Shown piece after piece: positions 54,669-63,854 of a DNA stretch of 64,000 nt; the stretch's first letter is position 1, and each line of letters starts with the position of its first letter. A program made the position numbers and the translations under genes. Origin of the DNA: CAIXSC01 sp046349915. GTDB lineage: Bacteria > Planctomycetota > Planctomycetia > Pirellulales > Pirellulaceae. The notes under the pieces are model-generated. The model did not search any database and was not told where the DNA came from. It worked only from the letters and a program-made list of their open reading frames with translations. The DNA is taken from assembly GCA_046349915.1 (NCBI GenBank), contig JAXMBL010000004.1, positions 1,488,001 through 1,552,000 on the forward strand, in the 5' to 3' direction.

Positions 54669-54692
54669 CGACGGACTAGAAGTCCGTCGTAC
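54669..54692 (+). repeat. Dispersed palindrome, copy 6
   Basis: Arms CGACGGACT and AGTCCGTCG around AGA, then TAC. A decayed left half-copy (CGACAGACTAG, 54704-54714) follows 11 bases later and contains the stop codon of the large dehydrogenase gene. Confidence 0.9.
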
Positions 54693-54710
54693 GGATTTGA
54701 AATCGACAGA

Positions 54711-57700
54711 CTAGCGAGTAACGGCGGGGCGATTGGTTAGGCTCAGCAAGTACTCCAGCAGGTCGAGTGATTCGCGAGCGGTCAGGGTGTCGGCAAAATT
54801 ACCGGGCATCAGCGAAAGCGCCGATAGGCGTGATTCGTCGATCTCCCCTTGAGACACTTGAAACTCTTTGCCTTCGTTGTTCGCAAGAACCGTCGAGTCC
54901 CCTTCCTGTCGTAGCTTCAAACCGCTGACGACTTGACCATTCGTCTTCGTGATGATCGTCGTGCGGAATGCAGCGTCGACATTTCGGTTGGGGTCAAGCA
55001 GGTCTTCCAGCAGTCGTTCGGCGCCGCGATTGCCGATGCCATCCAGTTGCGGGCCGACCATCGCCCCTTCGCCCGCGGCCTTGTGACATGTGGCGCATTG
55101 TTTCTTGAACACCGCCCTGCCCGACTCGATATTGCCGCGTTCGGACGACCAACTGGCTAATCGCTCCAACTGCAGTTTCTTCATTCGTTCTTCCGCCGCG
55201 GGAAGACCCTGTGTCAGGGTGGTGATTCGTTCGTCGATCTTGGCGACGCCACTCGCTCGCAATCGGTCCACAATCGTCTTCTCTTGCAGTAGTCGTGGCG
55301 AGGCTTTGCCCGCCGAGATTGTGGCGAGCAGTGCTTCCACGCCACTGGGGTGCGACGCCAAGGAGAGAGCGAATGTCGGCTGGAGCGTGGCGGGAGCGCT
55401 CGCCAGTGCGTCGACAACGGCTTTGAGTTCGAGTTCACCATTGCGAGCGACCAAGAGATCGGCTGCCTTGATTCGCAGAGACGCGGGCTGCGTCGAGTCA
55501 CCGACGGTAAGAACCAAGCGTGGACTGGCTGTCGCTGGCGCCAGAGTGAAGGCTGCTTGGGCGGCGGCTACTCGAGTCGAGGCCGGGAGAACAACGTCGT
55601 CAATCACCCGCATTAGAGCGGGCAAGTGTTCGACGAGCTTCAGTTGTTCGACGACTTGTATTGCGAGGTCGAGGGGCGAAGCCATGGCCGTCAGTCCCTC
55701 GGCGGGCGCCGCTACCACGGCCGGTTCGAACCGGCCGATCCCTATCCAGGCGTAAGCGCCAGCCGTGTCGGCGTCGATGACTTCAAGTACGCCCCGCTGG
55801 CCTGCCCAGCGCGACAGATCCCAGGTGTACTTTTTCGCGACATCATTGCGAGGAGTGGATTGTCGTAGGACTTCTTCGCCGGTGTCGAAAAGTCGCAGGC
55901 GAACGTGGTTGGTCTGGGGTGGGTTCGAGCCGGGCGCCCCATTGTGACCGCAGAGATAGAACGAGAACTTCGCGGGAATGGTGAACGAAGCACTGCGGAG
56001 GACGCCGGTCAATGATTCGCCTCCCACGATGCTATCCCAGACCGCGATTTCTTGCCCGTCCTCGCAGCGTCGCTTTCGCACCCCCCAGGGACTCGGCGAG
56101 GGTTTGCCCGCACTGGATTCAAGCGGCATCTGCGTCCAAGCCGTCTCCGTCTGACGCTGCGGGGTAAGCAACTCGATCGCGATACTCTTGGCCCACTCCC
56201 CTGCTCGACTATCAGCCGCTAACGTACCGCCTCGCTGACGCATGCCCTCCATCACCGCTCGCAGCGTCGAAGCTCGACGACCCAGTTCGCCGCCGTACTG
56301 CTTGGCGATCGACGAAACCACTTCATCGAGCCCCTCATTCGGAGAAAACCGAACCAGTTGGGAAATACTGCGGTCCATCTGCGGAGATTGTGGATCGTGT
56401 TCCTTCAGGTGGTTAAACGCCCACAGGGCCGCGTCAAAGGAAGGACTCGCCAAGACCAACTCGATCACAAAGGTCGTGCGATCCGCCGGGAGTTCTTGAG
56501 TTGCATCTTTGAGAACCGCGAGCGCCTTGGGCGACCGAAATTGATTGCGCAACGCGATCTTGAGCGTATGCAGCAACTGCTCGTCGTCGGCGGCTGTCGC
56601 CGCAAATGCCGCGAGCAAGGGGGGGACGTTGGCGCCGTCGATGTGACGAGCAAGCGCGGCGGCGGCAAACCGACGCACAAAAGGACTCTCGTCTCGTAGC
56701 TGCCCACGCACCCAATCGGCAGTCACGGAGTCCCATTCAGGAAGTTCGGCCGCGGCGGCCAGCAATTGAGTTTTCGTCAGCGGTGTTGCTTGAGCTGTTC
56801 TCACGGACGCAATCCATTCCGTCAGCCGTCCCGCACGTGCAGCAAGCCAAACCGCTTGGGCCGCGCCCTGGGAATCACTGGGAAGCTCGGCGGCGGCGGC
56901 CAAAGTGTTGGCGTCTCGCCGCTGTTGTAGTTCGAGAGTCGCGCGTTGGCGGATCACGATATTCTCGTCGCTCAAACGATCGACTAGCTGTTTGGCGTCG
57001 AGCTTCGTGAAATCGACCATGGGCGTGGGGGCTGGCGGTTTCGCTGGCCCAGCTTCGTCGCCGCGCCATACCACTCGCCAGATTCGGCCACGATGACGAT
57101 CTCGGCGCGGATGCTTCAAGTCGACTTCATAGTGGCCGATGATGCTGTTGTAGAAGTCGGCGAAATAGAGGGCGCCATCGGGTCCGAGTTGAATATCGAC
57201 CGGATGGAACCAGGGGTCGGAGCACGAGACGAAATCGACCGGCGCGGCGATCCACGGCGATGAGCCTCGCCAATGCGGTACGTCTCGATGAATCACGTTG
57301 GTGATCACGTTGCCTACATAAAAGCAATGGCGGTATTCCGCGGGATACGCCGCTGCATCGTAGTAGGCGACGCCCGCGATGCCCGTGGAGTCGTGATCAT
57401 GCTTCGTCATGGATGGCGCAAACCCCAACCCATCGTGCGGCTTGCCAAACGACTCGTAGTACCCGCCGCGAATCAACTGAGTGATGGGCTTGGAGTGGCA
57501 ATCGGCCGAGTAGGCGTTTCCCCAGCGATCGAAACACATGCCGAACGGATTCACTTGTCCCCACGTTACCTGCTCGATCGCGCTGCCATCCGGCCTGAAT
57601 CGGTAGGTGTTGCCCGACTGCAATTGCATGACGACCGGCCCTTCGCCCCGCAACTTGACCTTCGAGTCATTGCGGAATCCGTGGCAAGCATAGACCCAGC

Positions 57701-58313
57701 CGTCAGGCATCAGCCGAAACGCATTCTGATTACCGTGTGTGTCGGCAATATCGAACGGACCATACAGAACTTCCCGCCGATCGCACTTGCCATCGCCATC
57801 ATCGTCTGTCAGCTTCCAGATATTGGGGATCGACCAGACGATCGCTTCTCGACCTGCCCCCAGCGGCAGCACGCCAATCGGAATGTTCAAACGGTCCGCG
57901 AAACGCTCGACGCGACGCGCCCGGCCATCGGGGCCGAAGTCGGACAAGATCGTGACACCGTCTCGCGCTTGAGCCGGATCACTCGCCGCAAACGGATACT
58001 CGACGGAGTGGGTGACCCAGAGTCGGCCGCGCGAGTCGAAGTTGAGATTCATCGGCTTTTGAATCTCTGGTTCGGCCGCAACCAGTTGGATCTCAAAACC
58101 AACCGGAACCTTAAAATGAGTTCGCTGTTCCTCGGGCGTCAAGGCTTCCGTCGGCGCCACTGGCGGCCCGCCCGCGGCGATTCGAGGCATGACGACGACG
58201 CCGTTCACGAAAGCCGCCAACATCAGCCCGCACACGGCGGCGATTGGCATGCGAGAGACTCGCCGACCACCGCAAAGCCCTAACCATCGCCCAAGTAACG
58301 GTTCATCGCACAT
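54711..58313 (-). CDS. Large membrane-bound dehydrogenase-like propeller with C-terminal haem-binding domain
   Basis: A 1200-residue exported protein of the planctomycete/Verrucomicrobia type. The ATG at 58313 follows GGGGGAG by eight bases; a second ATG at 58250 begins the signal peptide itself. The N-terminal half is a glucose/sorbosone dehydrogenase-like propeller (VGFEIQLVAAEPEIQKPMNLNFDSRGRLWV, IWKLTDDDGDGKCDRREVLYGPFD, QVNPFGMCFDRWGNAYSADCHSKP, GPDGALYFADFYNSIIGHYEVDLKHP). The middle has HEAT-like helical repeats (about 470-700), then a lectin/CBM-like beta domain (NPPQTNHVRLRLFDTGEEV). The C-terminus is a CxxCH haem domain (KKQCATCHKAAGEGAMVGPQLDGIGNRG, about 1072). Substrate unknown; probably carbohydrate or alcohol oxidation in the periplasm. 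Confidence 0.9.
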   Translation of the reverse strand: MCDEPLLGRWLGLCGGRRVSRMPIAAVCGLMLAAFVNGVVVMPRIAAGGPPVAPTEALTPEEQRTHFKVPVGFEIQLVAAEPEIQKPMNLNFDSRGRLWVTHSVEYPFAASDPAQARDGVTILSDFGPDGRARRVERFADRLNIPIGVLPLGAGREAIVWSIPNIWKLTDDDGDGKCDRREVLYGPFDIADTHGNQNAFRLMPDGWVYACHGFRNDSKVKLRGEGPVVMQLQSGNTYRFRPDGSAIEQVTWGQVNPFGMCFDRWGNAYSADCHSKPITQLIRGGYYESFGKPHDGLGFAPSMTKHDHDSTGIAGVAYYDAAAYPAEYRHCFYVGNVITNVIHRDVPHWRGSSPWIAAPVDFVSCSDPWFHPVDIQLGPDGALYFADFYNSIIGHYEVDLKHPRRDRHRGRIWRVVWRGDEAGPAKPPAPTPMVDFTKLDAKQLVDRLSDENIVIRQRATLELQQRRDANTLAAAAELPSDSQGAAQAVWLAARAGRLTEWIASVRTAQATPLTKTQLLAAAAELPEWDSVTADWVRGQLRDESPFVRRFAAAALARHIDGANVPPLLAAFAATAADDEQLLHTLKIALRNQFRSPKALAVLKDATQELPADRTTFVIELVLASPSFDAALWAFNHLKEHDPQSPQMDRSISQLVRFSPNEGLDEVVSSIAKQYGGELGRRASTLRAVMEGMRQRGGTLAADSRAGEWAKSIAIELLTPQRQTETAWTQMPLESSAGKPSPSPWGVRKRRCEDGQEIAVWDSIVGGESLTGVLRSASFTIPAKFSFYLCGHNGAPGSNPPQTNHVRLRLFDTGEEVLRQSTPRNDVAKKYTWDLSRWAGQRGVLEVIDADTAGAYAWIGIGRFEPAVVAAPAEGLTAMASPLDLAIQVVEQLKLVEHLPALMRVIDDVVLPASTRVAAAQAAFTLAPATASPRLVLTVGDSTQPASLRIKAADLLVARNGELELKAVVDALASAPATLQPTFALSLASHPSGVEALLATISAGKASPRLLQEKTIVDRLRASGVAKIDERITTLTQGLPAAEERMKKLQLERLASWSSERGNIESGRAVFKKQCATCHKAAGEGAMVGPQLDGIGNRGAERLLEDLLDPNRNVDAAFRTTIITKTNGQVVSGLKLRQEGDSTVLANNEGKEFQVSQGEIDESRLSALSLMPGNFADTLTARESLDLLEYLLSLTNRPAVTR

Positions 58314-58463
58314 GAACTCATCTCCCCCTACCGCATCGAACAAACGCAGTGTGAATTGGCGAGCGAAACCGCGAGACACAAAGGTCGTTCCGGCGGCTCG
58401 GATGCTCTCGTTCTAGATCAACCTCGCGGTCGCGTGATTTCCGAATCGGGCGCCGTCGCGAGG

Positions 58464-59387
58464 CTAGCTTCGATCCGCAAGGAAGTTGCGGAGATAGGTA
58501 TGACTTTGGACAAGCGAGGCTTGGCGAGCATCCAGGGAATGTTCGAACGCCCTATCCTCTACTTCGACGCACACGGGGCCGCGATAACCGACATCGCTGA
58601 GCACCGAAAAGAATCGCCCCCAGTCGACATCGCCCATGCCCGGCAGTTTCGGCGAGTGATACTGATTGGGATGAGCCATGATGCCGACTTCGTCGAGTCG
58701 ATGACGGTCGATGCGAACATCCTTGGCGTGGATATGGACGAGTCGATCGGCGAAATCGCGGATCGGCTTCAAGTAATCCATATGTTGCCAGATCATGTGC
58801 GAGGGGTCGTAATTCAGTCCGAAATTTGGACTTGGGATCTCCTCGAACATGCGTCGCCAAATGGCTGGAGTCGTGGCCAAGTTCTTTCCCCCTGGCCACT
58901 CGTCTCGAGTGAACAGCATGGGGCAATTCTCAATCCCGACTCGCACGCCTCGATGATCGGCGTGCTGAATCAGCGGCTTCCAGATCTCCAAGAAGCGAGT
59001 CCAGTTGTCATCGACCGATTTGGTCCAATCTCGCCCCACGAATGTATTCATGGTGCGAACGCCCAATATGGCCGCGGCGTCAATCACCTTGCGGATGTGC
59101 GCAACGGCTCGTTCCGATTCCTCCGGAATTGGCGAGAGTGGATTGGGATAGAACCCCAGACCGCTGATGACGACGCCCGCGTCCGCCATCACGCCTCGCA
59201 CTTCGTCCGCTTTACTGGCGGTGAAGTCGGTGACATCGACATGCGTGACTCCCGCATACCGACGCTCCGCCTTGCTAGGCGGCCAACACATTAATTCCAC
59301 GCATGAGTAGCCGATGCGTCGCGCGACCTGCGCCACTTCCTTCAGACTGAGATCAGGCAGGATCGCGCTGACGAAACCCAGTTGCAT
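58464..59387 (-). CDS. Sugar phosphate isomerase/epimerase-like TIM-barrel protein
   Basis: A 307-residue xylose-isomerase-like TIM barrel. Landmarks are GYSCVELMCWPPSKAERRYAG, GVRVGIENCPMLFTRDEWPGG, FGLNYDPSHMIWQHMDYL, LVHIHAKDVRIDRH, and GDVDWGRFFSVLSDVGYRGPVCVEVEDR. The E-N, D-P-S-H, H-x-K-D and E-V-E residues match the metal-binding pattern of the family, so it should use a divalent metal. The true sugar is unknown. AGGA lies before the ATG and overlaps the stop of the upstream lipoprotein gene (gap of 12 bases), so the two are probably co-transcribed. Confidence 0.9.
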   Translation of the reverse strand: MQLGFVSAILPDLSLKEVAQVARRIGYSCVELMCWPPSKAERRYAGVTHVDVTDFTASKADEVRGVMADAGVVISGLGFYPNPLSPIPEESERAVAHIRKVIDAAAILGVRTMNTFVGRDWTKSVDDNWTRFLEIWKPLIQHADHRGVRVGIENCPMLFTRDEWPGGKNLATTPAIWRRMFEEIPSPNFGLNYDPSHMIWQHMDYLKPIRDFADRLVHIHAKDVRIDRHRLDEVGIMAHPNQYHSPKLPGMGDVDWGRFFSVLSDVGYRGPVCVEVEDRAFEHSLDARQASLVQSHTYLRNFLADRS

Positions 59388-59399
59388 ATCGAGTCATTC

Positions 59400-61676
59400 C
59401 TAGTTGCCGAACAACTTGCCGAAAATTCCACTCTTCTTTTCGCCACCCTCGGCGCCGCCGCCCCCTGCCGCAAACGACTCGGGCCGTTTCTCGGGCAGCC
59501 ACTTGTCGAGAACTCCAAGGATGGCCGCCGGATCGCCGCTGGCGACCTTGTCACCCGCTTCCTTGCCCAGCACCTTGCCGCAGGCATCGACCATCTTTTC
59601 CGGAGTAATCAACTCCTTGGAGCGGAAGAAACGGATCTCGGCCAACGCCGCGAGGGGATTGGCTCGCTTCTGTTCAACCAGTTTATCGACGAATACCACC
59701 ACCTTGTCAGGCTTGGCTGTCGAGGGGAACGAGACTCCGACGAGTTTCTCGTCGACGAAACCGAACAAGCGTTCCATTTCCTCGTCGACAGGATCCTTCC
59801 CCTTCTTTTCCTCGCGAGCCTTCTTTACTTGGCCGTTGATCAGGTTCGAGCCGGAGTAGAGCACTTCCTTGGTGGCGACGTTAACGAAGATGATCTTCGT
59901 GGTATTCACTGGGCTGACGGTTCCGCGAGCCACTTCGATGTCGTAAATAATCGCGACATCAATGCCCTGTTCGGCCGCCTTCTTTACGATCTCGGATTGT
60001 TTGCCTTCTCCGAGCATGGTTACGCCAGGAGTCAGTTGGTCGCCATTGGCGGAGACCCCTGCCGGGCCCGCGCCGGGCATTCCTGGCATTCCAGGCATAC
60101 CCGGCATCCCAGGAGCTCCGGGTGGCATTCCAGGGGCGCCTGGAGGCATTCCAGGGGCGCCTGGAGGCATTCCTCCGTCCGCCACCGGGGCGCCGGGGTA
60201 ACCGCCAGCGCCCGCGGCCGAGATGGGCAGAGCAGCCCGAATCTTGGACGAGTCCTTGAGGGCAACGCCGAAGCTTCCCTTGTCGTACCGTTTCTGCAAG
60301 TTCTTGACGACCTTGTCGCCAAGCTCGCCGGTAAAGAATGCCAACATCGCGCCTGCTTCCGTCGGCGCCTTAAATAGTTCGGGCTTGGCTTGCTGTTGCT
60401 GGTTGGGATCTTGTCCCTGCCCGCCGCCGTAGCCGCTCCGACGCTGACGTGTACGACCCCCTTGCTGTCCTCCGGGTTGCATCCCCGGTTGCATTCCGGG
60501 CTGCATCCCTGGGGCGCCAGGCATGCCCATCTGGCCGCCCGCACCTTGGTTTGCAGACGAGCCGCCAATCGGTTCGGGACTCGTCACGGCACGCGAGCCC
60601 GTATAGGCGATCCCGATGCCGAAGCGGATCGCAGGGGCGTTCTTCTTCAACCCACCGAACCACTTCATCGTTTCGAGCGACTTGCCGCCCGCGATGGCGT
60701 CGACGTGCAATAGAGCAAAAGCGTCTTGGTCACGCCCCTCGGCAATCGCCAACTTCACAAAGTCTTCCACCGTCTTGGGCGCGGGTGGCGGCGCGGCGGC
60801 GCCAGGAACGCCTGGGGCGCCCGGATAGCCGCCAGGAATGCCCGGCGCACCAGGAACCCCTGGTGCGCCAGGCACGCCTCCCATGGGATCATAGCCCGGC
60901 ACCCCGGGCATCGGCGTGCCACCCGGCGCTCCTGGCATGGGAACTGCCCCTGGTGCTCCCGGCATGGGGTTGTAGCCTAACATCGGGTCGTAACCCGGCC
61001 CCGGCGCACCTGGCATGGGAGGAGTGCCGCCCGGCATCGGGTAACCAGCAGCACCCGGCATCGGAGCAGTGCCGCCCGGCATCGGATAACCGGCAGCGCC
61101 TGGCATGGGTGGAGTGCCGCCCGGCATCGGGTAACCGGCAGCGCCTGGCATGGGGGCAGTGCCGCCCGGCATCGGATAACCGGCAGCGCCTGGCATCGGA
61201 GCAGTTCCGCCCGGCATCGGATAACCGGCAGCGCCCGGCATGGGAGCAGTTCCGCCCGGCATCGGATAACCGGCAGCGCCTGGCATCGGAGCGCCTGGCA
61301 TCGGAGCGCCTGTTCCCATCGGCATGGTCCCCTCAGCGGTCGGGTAACCAGGGGCTCCTCCAGGCATCGGATACCCCGCGGCGCCTGGCATCGGTGGCGT
61401 GCCGCCCATTGGATTCGCGCCGGTGGCTGATGGATAGCCAGCCCCTCCCGGCATTGGAGCCCCACCCGGCATTGGAGCACCTGGACCCATCGGCGACATC
61501 CCGGGGGCTGCTCCACCCGGAGGCGTCATGCCCGGAGGCGCCATTCCAGGCGCCATTCCTGGCGCACCCGCGGCGCTCGAAGCATCTGCCGTCTGCGTCT
61601 CGCCCCCCCCTTTCCCGCAACCGGATAAGACGAGGCCTGCGATCCCCAACACGACCCACAACGTTTGGCGCAACAT
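59400..61676 (-). CDS. Pro/Gly/Met-rich repeat lipoprotein with unknown C-terminal domains
   Basis: A 758-residue lipoprotein. The ATG at 61676 opens a signal peptide with lipobox LVLSGC (Cys20), and AAGGTG stands before it. Residues about 30-300 are extremely Pro, Gly and Met-rich, with short repeats of MPGG/PMPGAAGYP and collagen-like G-x-P triplets (PGAPGVPGAPGIPG). Six near-identical 15-residue units are arranged head to tail. Two apparently globular parts follow: KTVEDFVKLAIAEGRDQDAFALLHVDAI (about 310-380) and, after another PG-rich linker, VTMLGEGKQSEIVKKAAEQGIDVAIIYDIEVARGTV and a 150-residue helical end. I recognise no family for these. It is the first gene of a likely two-gene operon with the isomerase. 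Confidence 0.82.
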   Translation of the reverse strand: MLRQTLWVVLGIAGLVLSGCGKGGGETQTADASSAAGAPGMAPGMAPPGMTPPGGAAPGMSPMGPGAPMPGGAPMPGGAGYPSATGANPMGGTPPMPGAAGYPMPGGAPGYPTAEGTMPMGTGAPMPGAPMPGAAGYPMPGGTAPMPGAAGYPMPGGTAPMPGAAGYPMPGGTAPMPGAAGYPMPGGTPPMPGAAGYPMPGGTAPMPGAAGYPMPGGTPPMPGAPGPGYDPMLGYNPMPGAPGAVPMPGAPGGTPMPGVPGYDPMGGVPGAPGVPGAPGIPGGYPGAPGVPGAAAPPPAPKTVEDFVKLAIAEGRDQDAFALLHVDAIAGGKSLETMKWFGGLKKNAPAIRFGIGIAYTGSRAVTSPEPIGGSSANQGAGGQMGMPGAPGMQPGMQPGMQPGGQQGGRTRQRRSGYGGGQGQDPNQQQQAKPELFKAPTEAGAMLAFFTGELGDKVVKNLQKRYDKGSFGVALKDSSKIRAALPISAAGAGGYPGAPVADGGMPPGAPGMPPGAPGMPPGAPGMPGMPGMPGMPGAGPAGVSANGDQLTPGVTMLGEGKQSEIVKKAAEQGIDVAIIYDIEVARGTVSPVNTTKIIFVNVATKEVLYSGSNLINGQVKKAREEKKGKDPVDEEMERLFGFVDEKLVGVSFPSTAKPDKVVVFVDKLVEQKRANPLAALAEIRFFRSKELITPEKMVDACGKVLGKEAGDKVASGDPAAILGVLDKWLPEKRPESFAAGGGGAEGGEKKSGIFGKLFGN
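61018..61292 (-). repeat. In-frame 45-bp tandem repeats within the lipoprotein gene
   Basis: The mark CCGCCCGGCATCGG occurs six times at exactly 45-base spacing (61027, 61072, 61117, 61162, 61207, 61252). Each unit codes for a 15-residue A/P-PMPGAAGYPMPGGT block. The units differ by only a few mostly silent bases, implying recent expansion or gene conversion. Confidence 0.92.
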
Positions 61677-61992
61677 ACACGGCACCTTGAAAGTGGCCAC
61701 CGACCGATTGGACGAGACAATGCGAACGACAGACCCGAGCCTTAACGGCAGGTCTCTAGCAACAGACACGCTGTCGCCAATTATGGCAAGGCGAAAATGC
61801 CGCGTCGAGCAGCGCGAGGGGGGAAATGTCGGGAAAATAATCTGCGGCTTGTTCCGCAGCGCTGCATGCCCACTTCAATCTGCCGGAAGACCGCAGTCGC
61901 TTCTACCCTCTCGAACCTTGCCAGCACCCACTTGCCATCCGATAATCGCCCACGTGTCGTCCGCACCACCTCCAGCCCGCGGAGTTCATGCC
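61677..61992. other. Divergent gap of about 315 bases between lipoprotein and propeller genes
   Basis: It should hold both promoters. The frame of the rightward gene remains open through the whole gap and into the lipoprotein gene, but the encoded peptide has no features of a real protein. I could not define promoter boxes. Confidence 0.45.
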
Positions 61993-63843
61993 TTGAGGAA
62001 CCGCCTTTTGACGATCTACCTGCTCCTGCTCGCCGCTCTTCTCTCGCTCGCCGTCGGCATGACGGTTGCCTCGAGATCGGCAGCGCAGGAAAAGCCGCCG
62101 CATAACCAGGATCGACCGCCGGGGCCGGCGCTATCGCCCGAGGAGGCGATTAAAAAAATGACCGTGCCCGAAGGGTTCTCCGTCGAGATCGTCGCGGCCG
62201 AACCCGACATCGTGAATCCGATCGCGATGACGTTCGACGAGCGGGGGCGAGTCTGGGTGACGGAGAGCTTCGAATATCCACGACGCGAGCCGGGGCCAGG
62301 ACGTGATCGAGTCAAGGTGCTGGAAGACACCGACGGCGATGGACGGATGGACAAAGTAACCGTCTTCGCCGAAGGCTTGAACATTCCATCGGGGATCGCG
62401 GTCGGTCATGGCGGCGTTTGGGTCGCCAATGCGCCCGATATCTTGTTCCTCCAAGACACCGATGGCGATGGCAAGTCCGATAAGTCCACGGTCGTCGTCA
62501 CGGGGTTCGGCCGAACCGATACTCATGAACTTCCTAACTCGTTGACCTGGGGGCCAGACGGCTGCCTGTACGGCCTAAACGGCGTCTTCAATCACAGCAA
62601 GGTGACGCATCAGGGGAAGCAATTCGACTTTACCTGTGCTCTGTTTCGCATTCACCCGAAGACGCACTCGTTTGAACTTTTCGCGGAGGGGACGAGCAAT
62701 CCCTGGGGGGTTGCTTGGGACCCCGAAGGATCGGCGTTCGTGAGCGCGTGCGTGATCGATCACCTTTGGCACTTGACCGAGTCGGGCTACTACCATCGAC
62801 AAGGCGGTCCCTATCCGCCATTCACTTGGAAGATCGAGTCCATCGTTTCGCATAAGCATCAAAAGGCGGCCTACTGCGGCATTCACTACTTCGACAGCGA
62901 CGCCTATCCCGAGTCGTTCCGCGACAAACTGTACATGGGCAACATTCATGGCGGTTGCATTAACGTCGATTCGCTGCGACGCAACGGTTCGACCTATGCG
63001 GGCGAAGGTCACCCCGACTTCCTGACCGCAAACGACGCCTGGTTCATGCCCGTCGTGCAGAAGACGGGGCCCGATGGTTGCTTGTATGTACTGGATTGGT
63101 ACGACCGCTATCACTGCTACCAAGATGCCAACCGCGACCCCAAGGGCATCGATCGCCTCAAGGGACGACTTTACCGAGTGCGATATAAGGACTCGCCTCG
63201 AGCCCCGCGGATGAATCTGGCGAAGGAATCGGATGCTCAGTTGATCGAGCGTTTGCACAGTCCCAACGTGCTGCTGCGAGATTTGGCTCAGCGGCTGTTG
63301 GTGGAACGCCAGTTGGCGGGAGCGTCGGCGACAAGGACCGAATCGCTCGAAAAACTCGTGCTCGACGAAGCGGCGCCCCGCAAAACTCGACTCCATGCCC
63401 TCTGGTCGCTCGTGGGCGGCGGGATGCTGCGTCCCGAGTTTCAGGCGAGTCTATTGAAGCACGCTGATCCCATTTTCCGAGCTTGGGGCGTGCGGGCGGC
63501 GGGCAATGCGCGCGAGGTTGATGCGACGATTCGGGAGCAAGTGATCAAGCTGGCCGACGACCCATCGCCTGACGTCAAGTTGCAAGTCGCCATTGCCTCT
63601 CGCAAGGTCGTGGGCGTCGATCCCTTGCCCGTCTTGATGAAGGTGCTGGTAAGTTGCGGCGATGACAAGTTGATCCCGCACATTGTCTGGCAGAATTTGC
63701 ATCCCGAGTTGGAGAAACGCGCGCCGGAATTCTTGCAGATGGTCAAGCAATACGACCTCAAGCAGACGCCCAATCTCGCGAAACTCATGCCCCGCGTGAC
63801 GGAGCGGATTCTTGCCAGCACGAAAGGCAAGAAGAAGGAATGA
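61993..63843 (+). CDS. Membrane-bound dehydrogenase-like propeller, no haem motif (TTG start proposed)
   Basis: A 616-residue exported protein. I propose TTG at 61993, since GGAG lies eight bases before it and the signal peptide LRNRLLTIYLLLLAALLSLAVGM starts there. ATGs further upstream (for example 61782) add a stretch with no conserved features. The propeller carries EGFSVEIVAAEPDIVNPIAMTFDERGRVWVTE, two Ca2+-loop motifs (DTDGDGRMD and DTDGDGKSD), LPNSLTWGPDGCLYGLNG, and DANRDPKGIDRLKGRLYRVRY. The C-terminus (about 450-616) is HEAT-like and lacks the CxxCH seen in its relative at 54711. Substrate unknown. The next gene starts 12 bases later. Confidence 0.85.
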   Translation: MRNRLLTIYLLLLAALLSLAVGMTVASRSAAQEKPPHNQDRPPGPALSPEEAIKKMTVPEGFSVEIVAAEPDIVNPIAMTFDERGRVWVTESFEYPRREPGPGRDRVKVLEDTDGDGRMDKVTVFAEGLNIPSGIAVGHGGVWVANAPDILFLQDTDGDGKSDKSTVVVTGFGRTDTHELPNSLTWGPDGCLYGLNGVFNHSKVTHQGKQFDFTCALFRIHPKTHSFELFAEGTSNPWGVAWDPEGSAFVSACVIDHLWHLTESGYYHRQGGPYPPFTWKIESIVSHKHQKAAYCGIHYFDSDAYPESFRDKLYMGNIHGGCINVDSLRRNGSTYAGEGHPDFLTANDAWFMPVVQKTGPDGCLYVLDWYDRYHCYQDANRDPKGIDRLKGRLYRVRYKDSPRAPRMNLAKESDAQLIERLHSPNVLLRDLAQRLLVERQLAGASATRTESLEKLVLDEAAPRKTRLHALWSLVGGGMLRPEFQASLLKHADPIFRAWGVRAAGNAREVDATIREQVIKLADDPSPDVKLQVAIASRKVVGVDPLPVLMKVLVSCGDDKLIPHIVWQNLHPELEKRAPEFLQMVKQYDLKQTPNLAKLMPRVTERILASTKGKKKE

Positions 63844-63854
63844 GGATTGCAAGG

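Noticed and set aside
61018..61292. Regular 45-base repeats as a possible CRISPR array
   Set aside because: The repeats are contiguous without unique spacers, are in frame, and lie within a long coding sequence; no cas genes are present.
60449..61690. A 413-codon rightward frame opposite the lipoprotein gene
   Set aside because: It is the complement of the Pro/Gly repeats; its peptide is repetitive without a start site, and the leftward frame has a lipobox and ribosome site.
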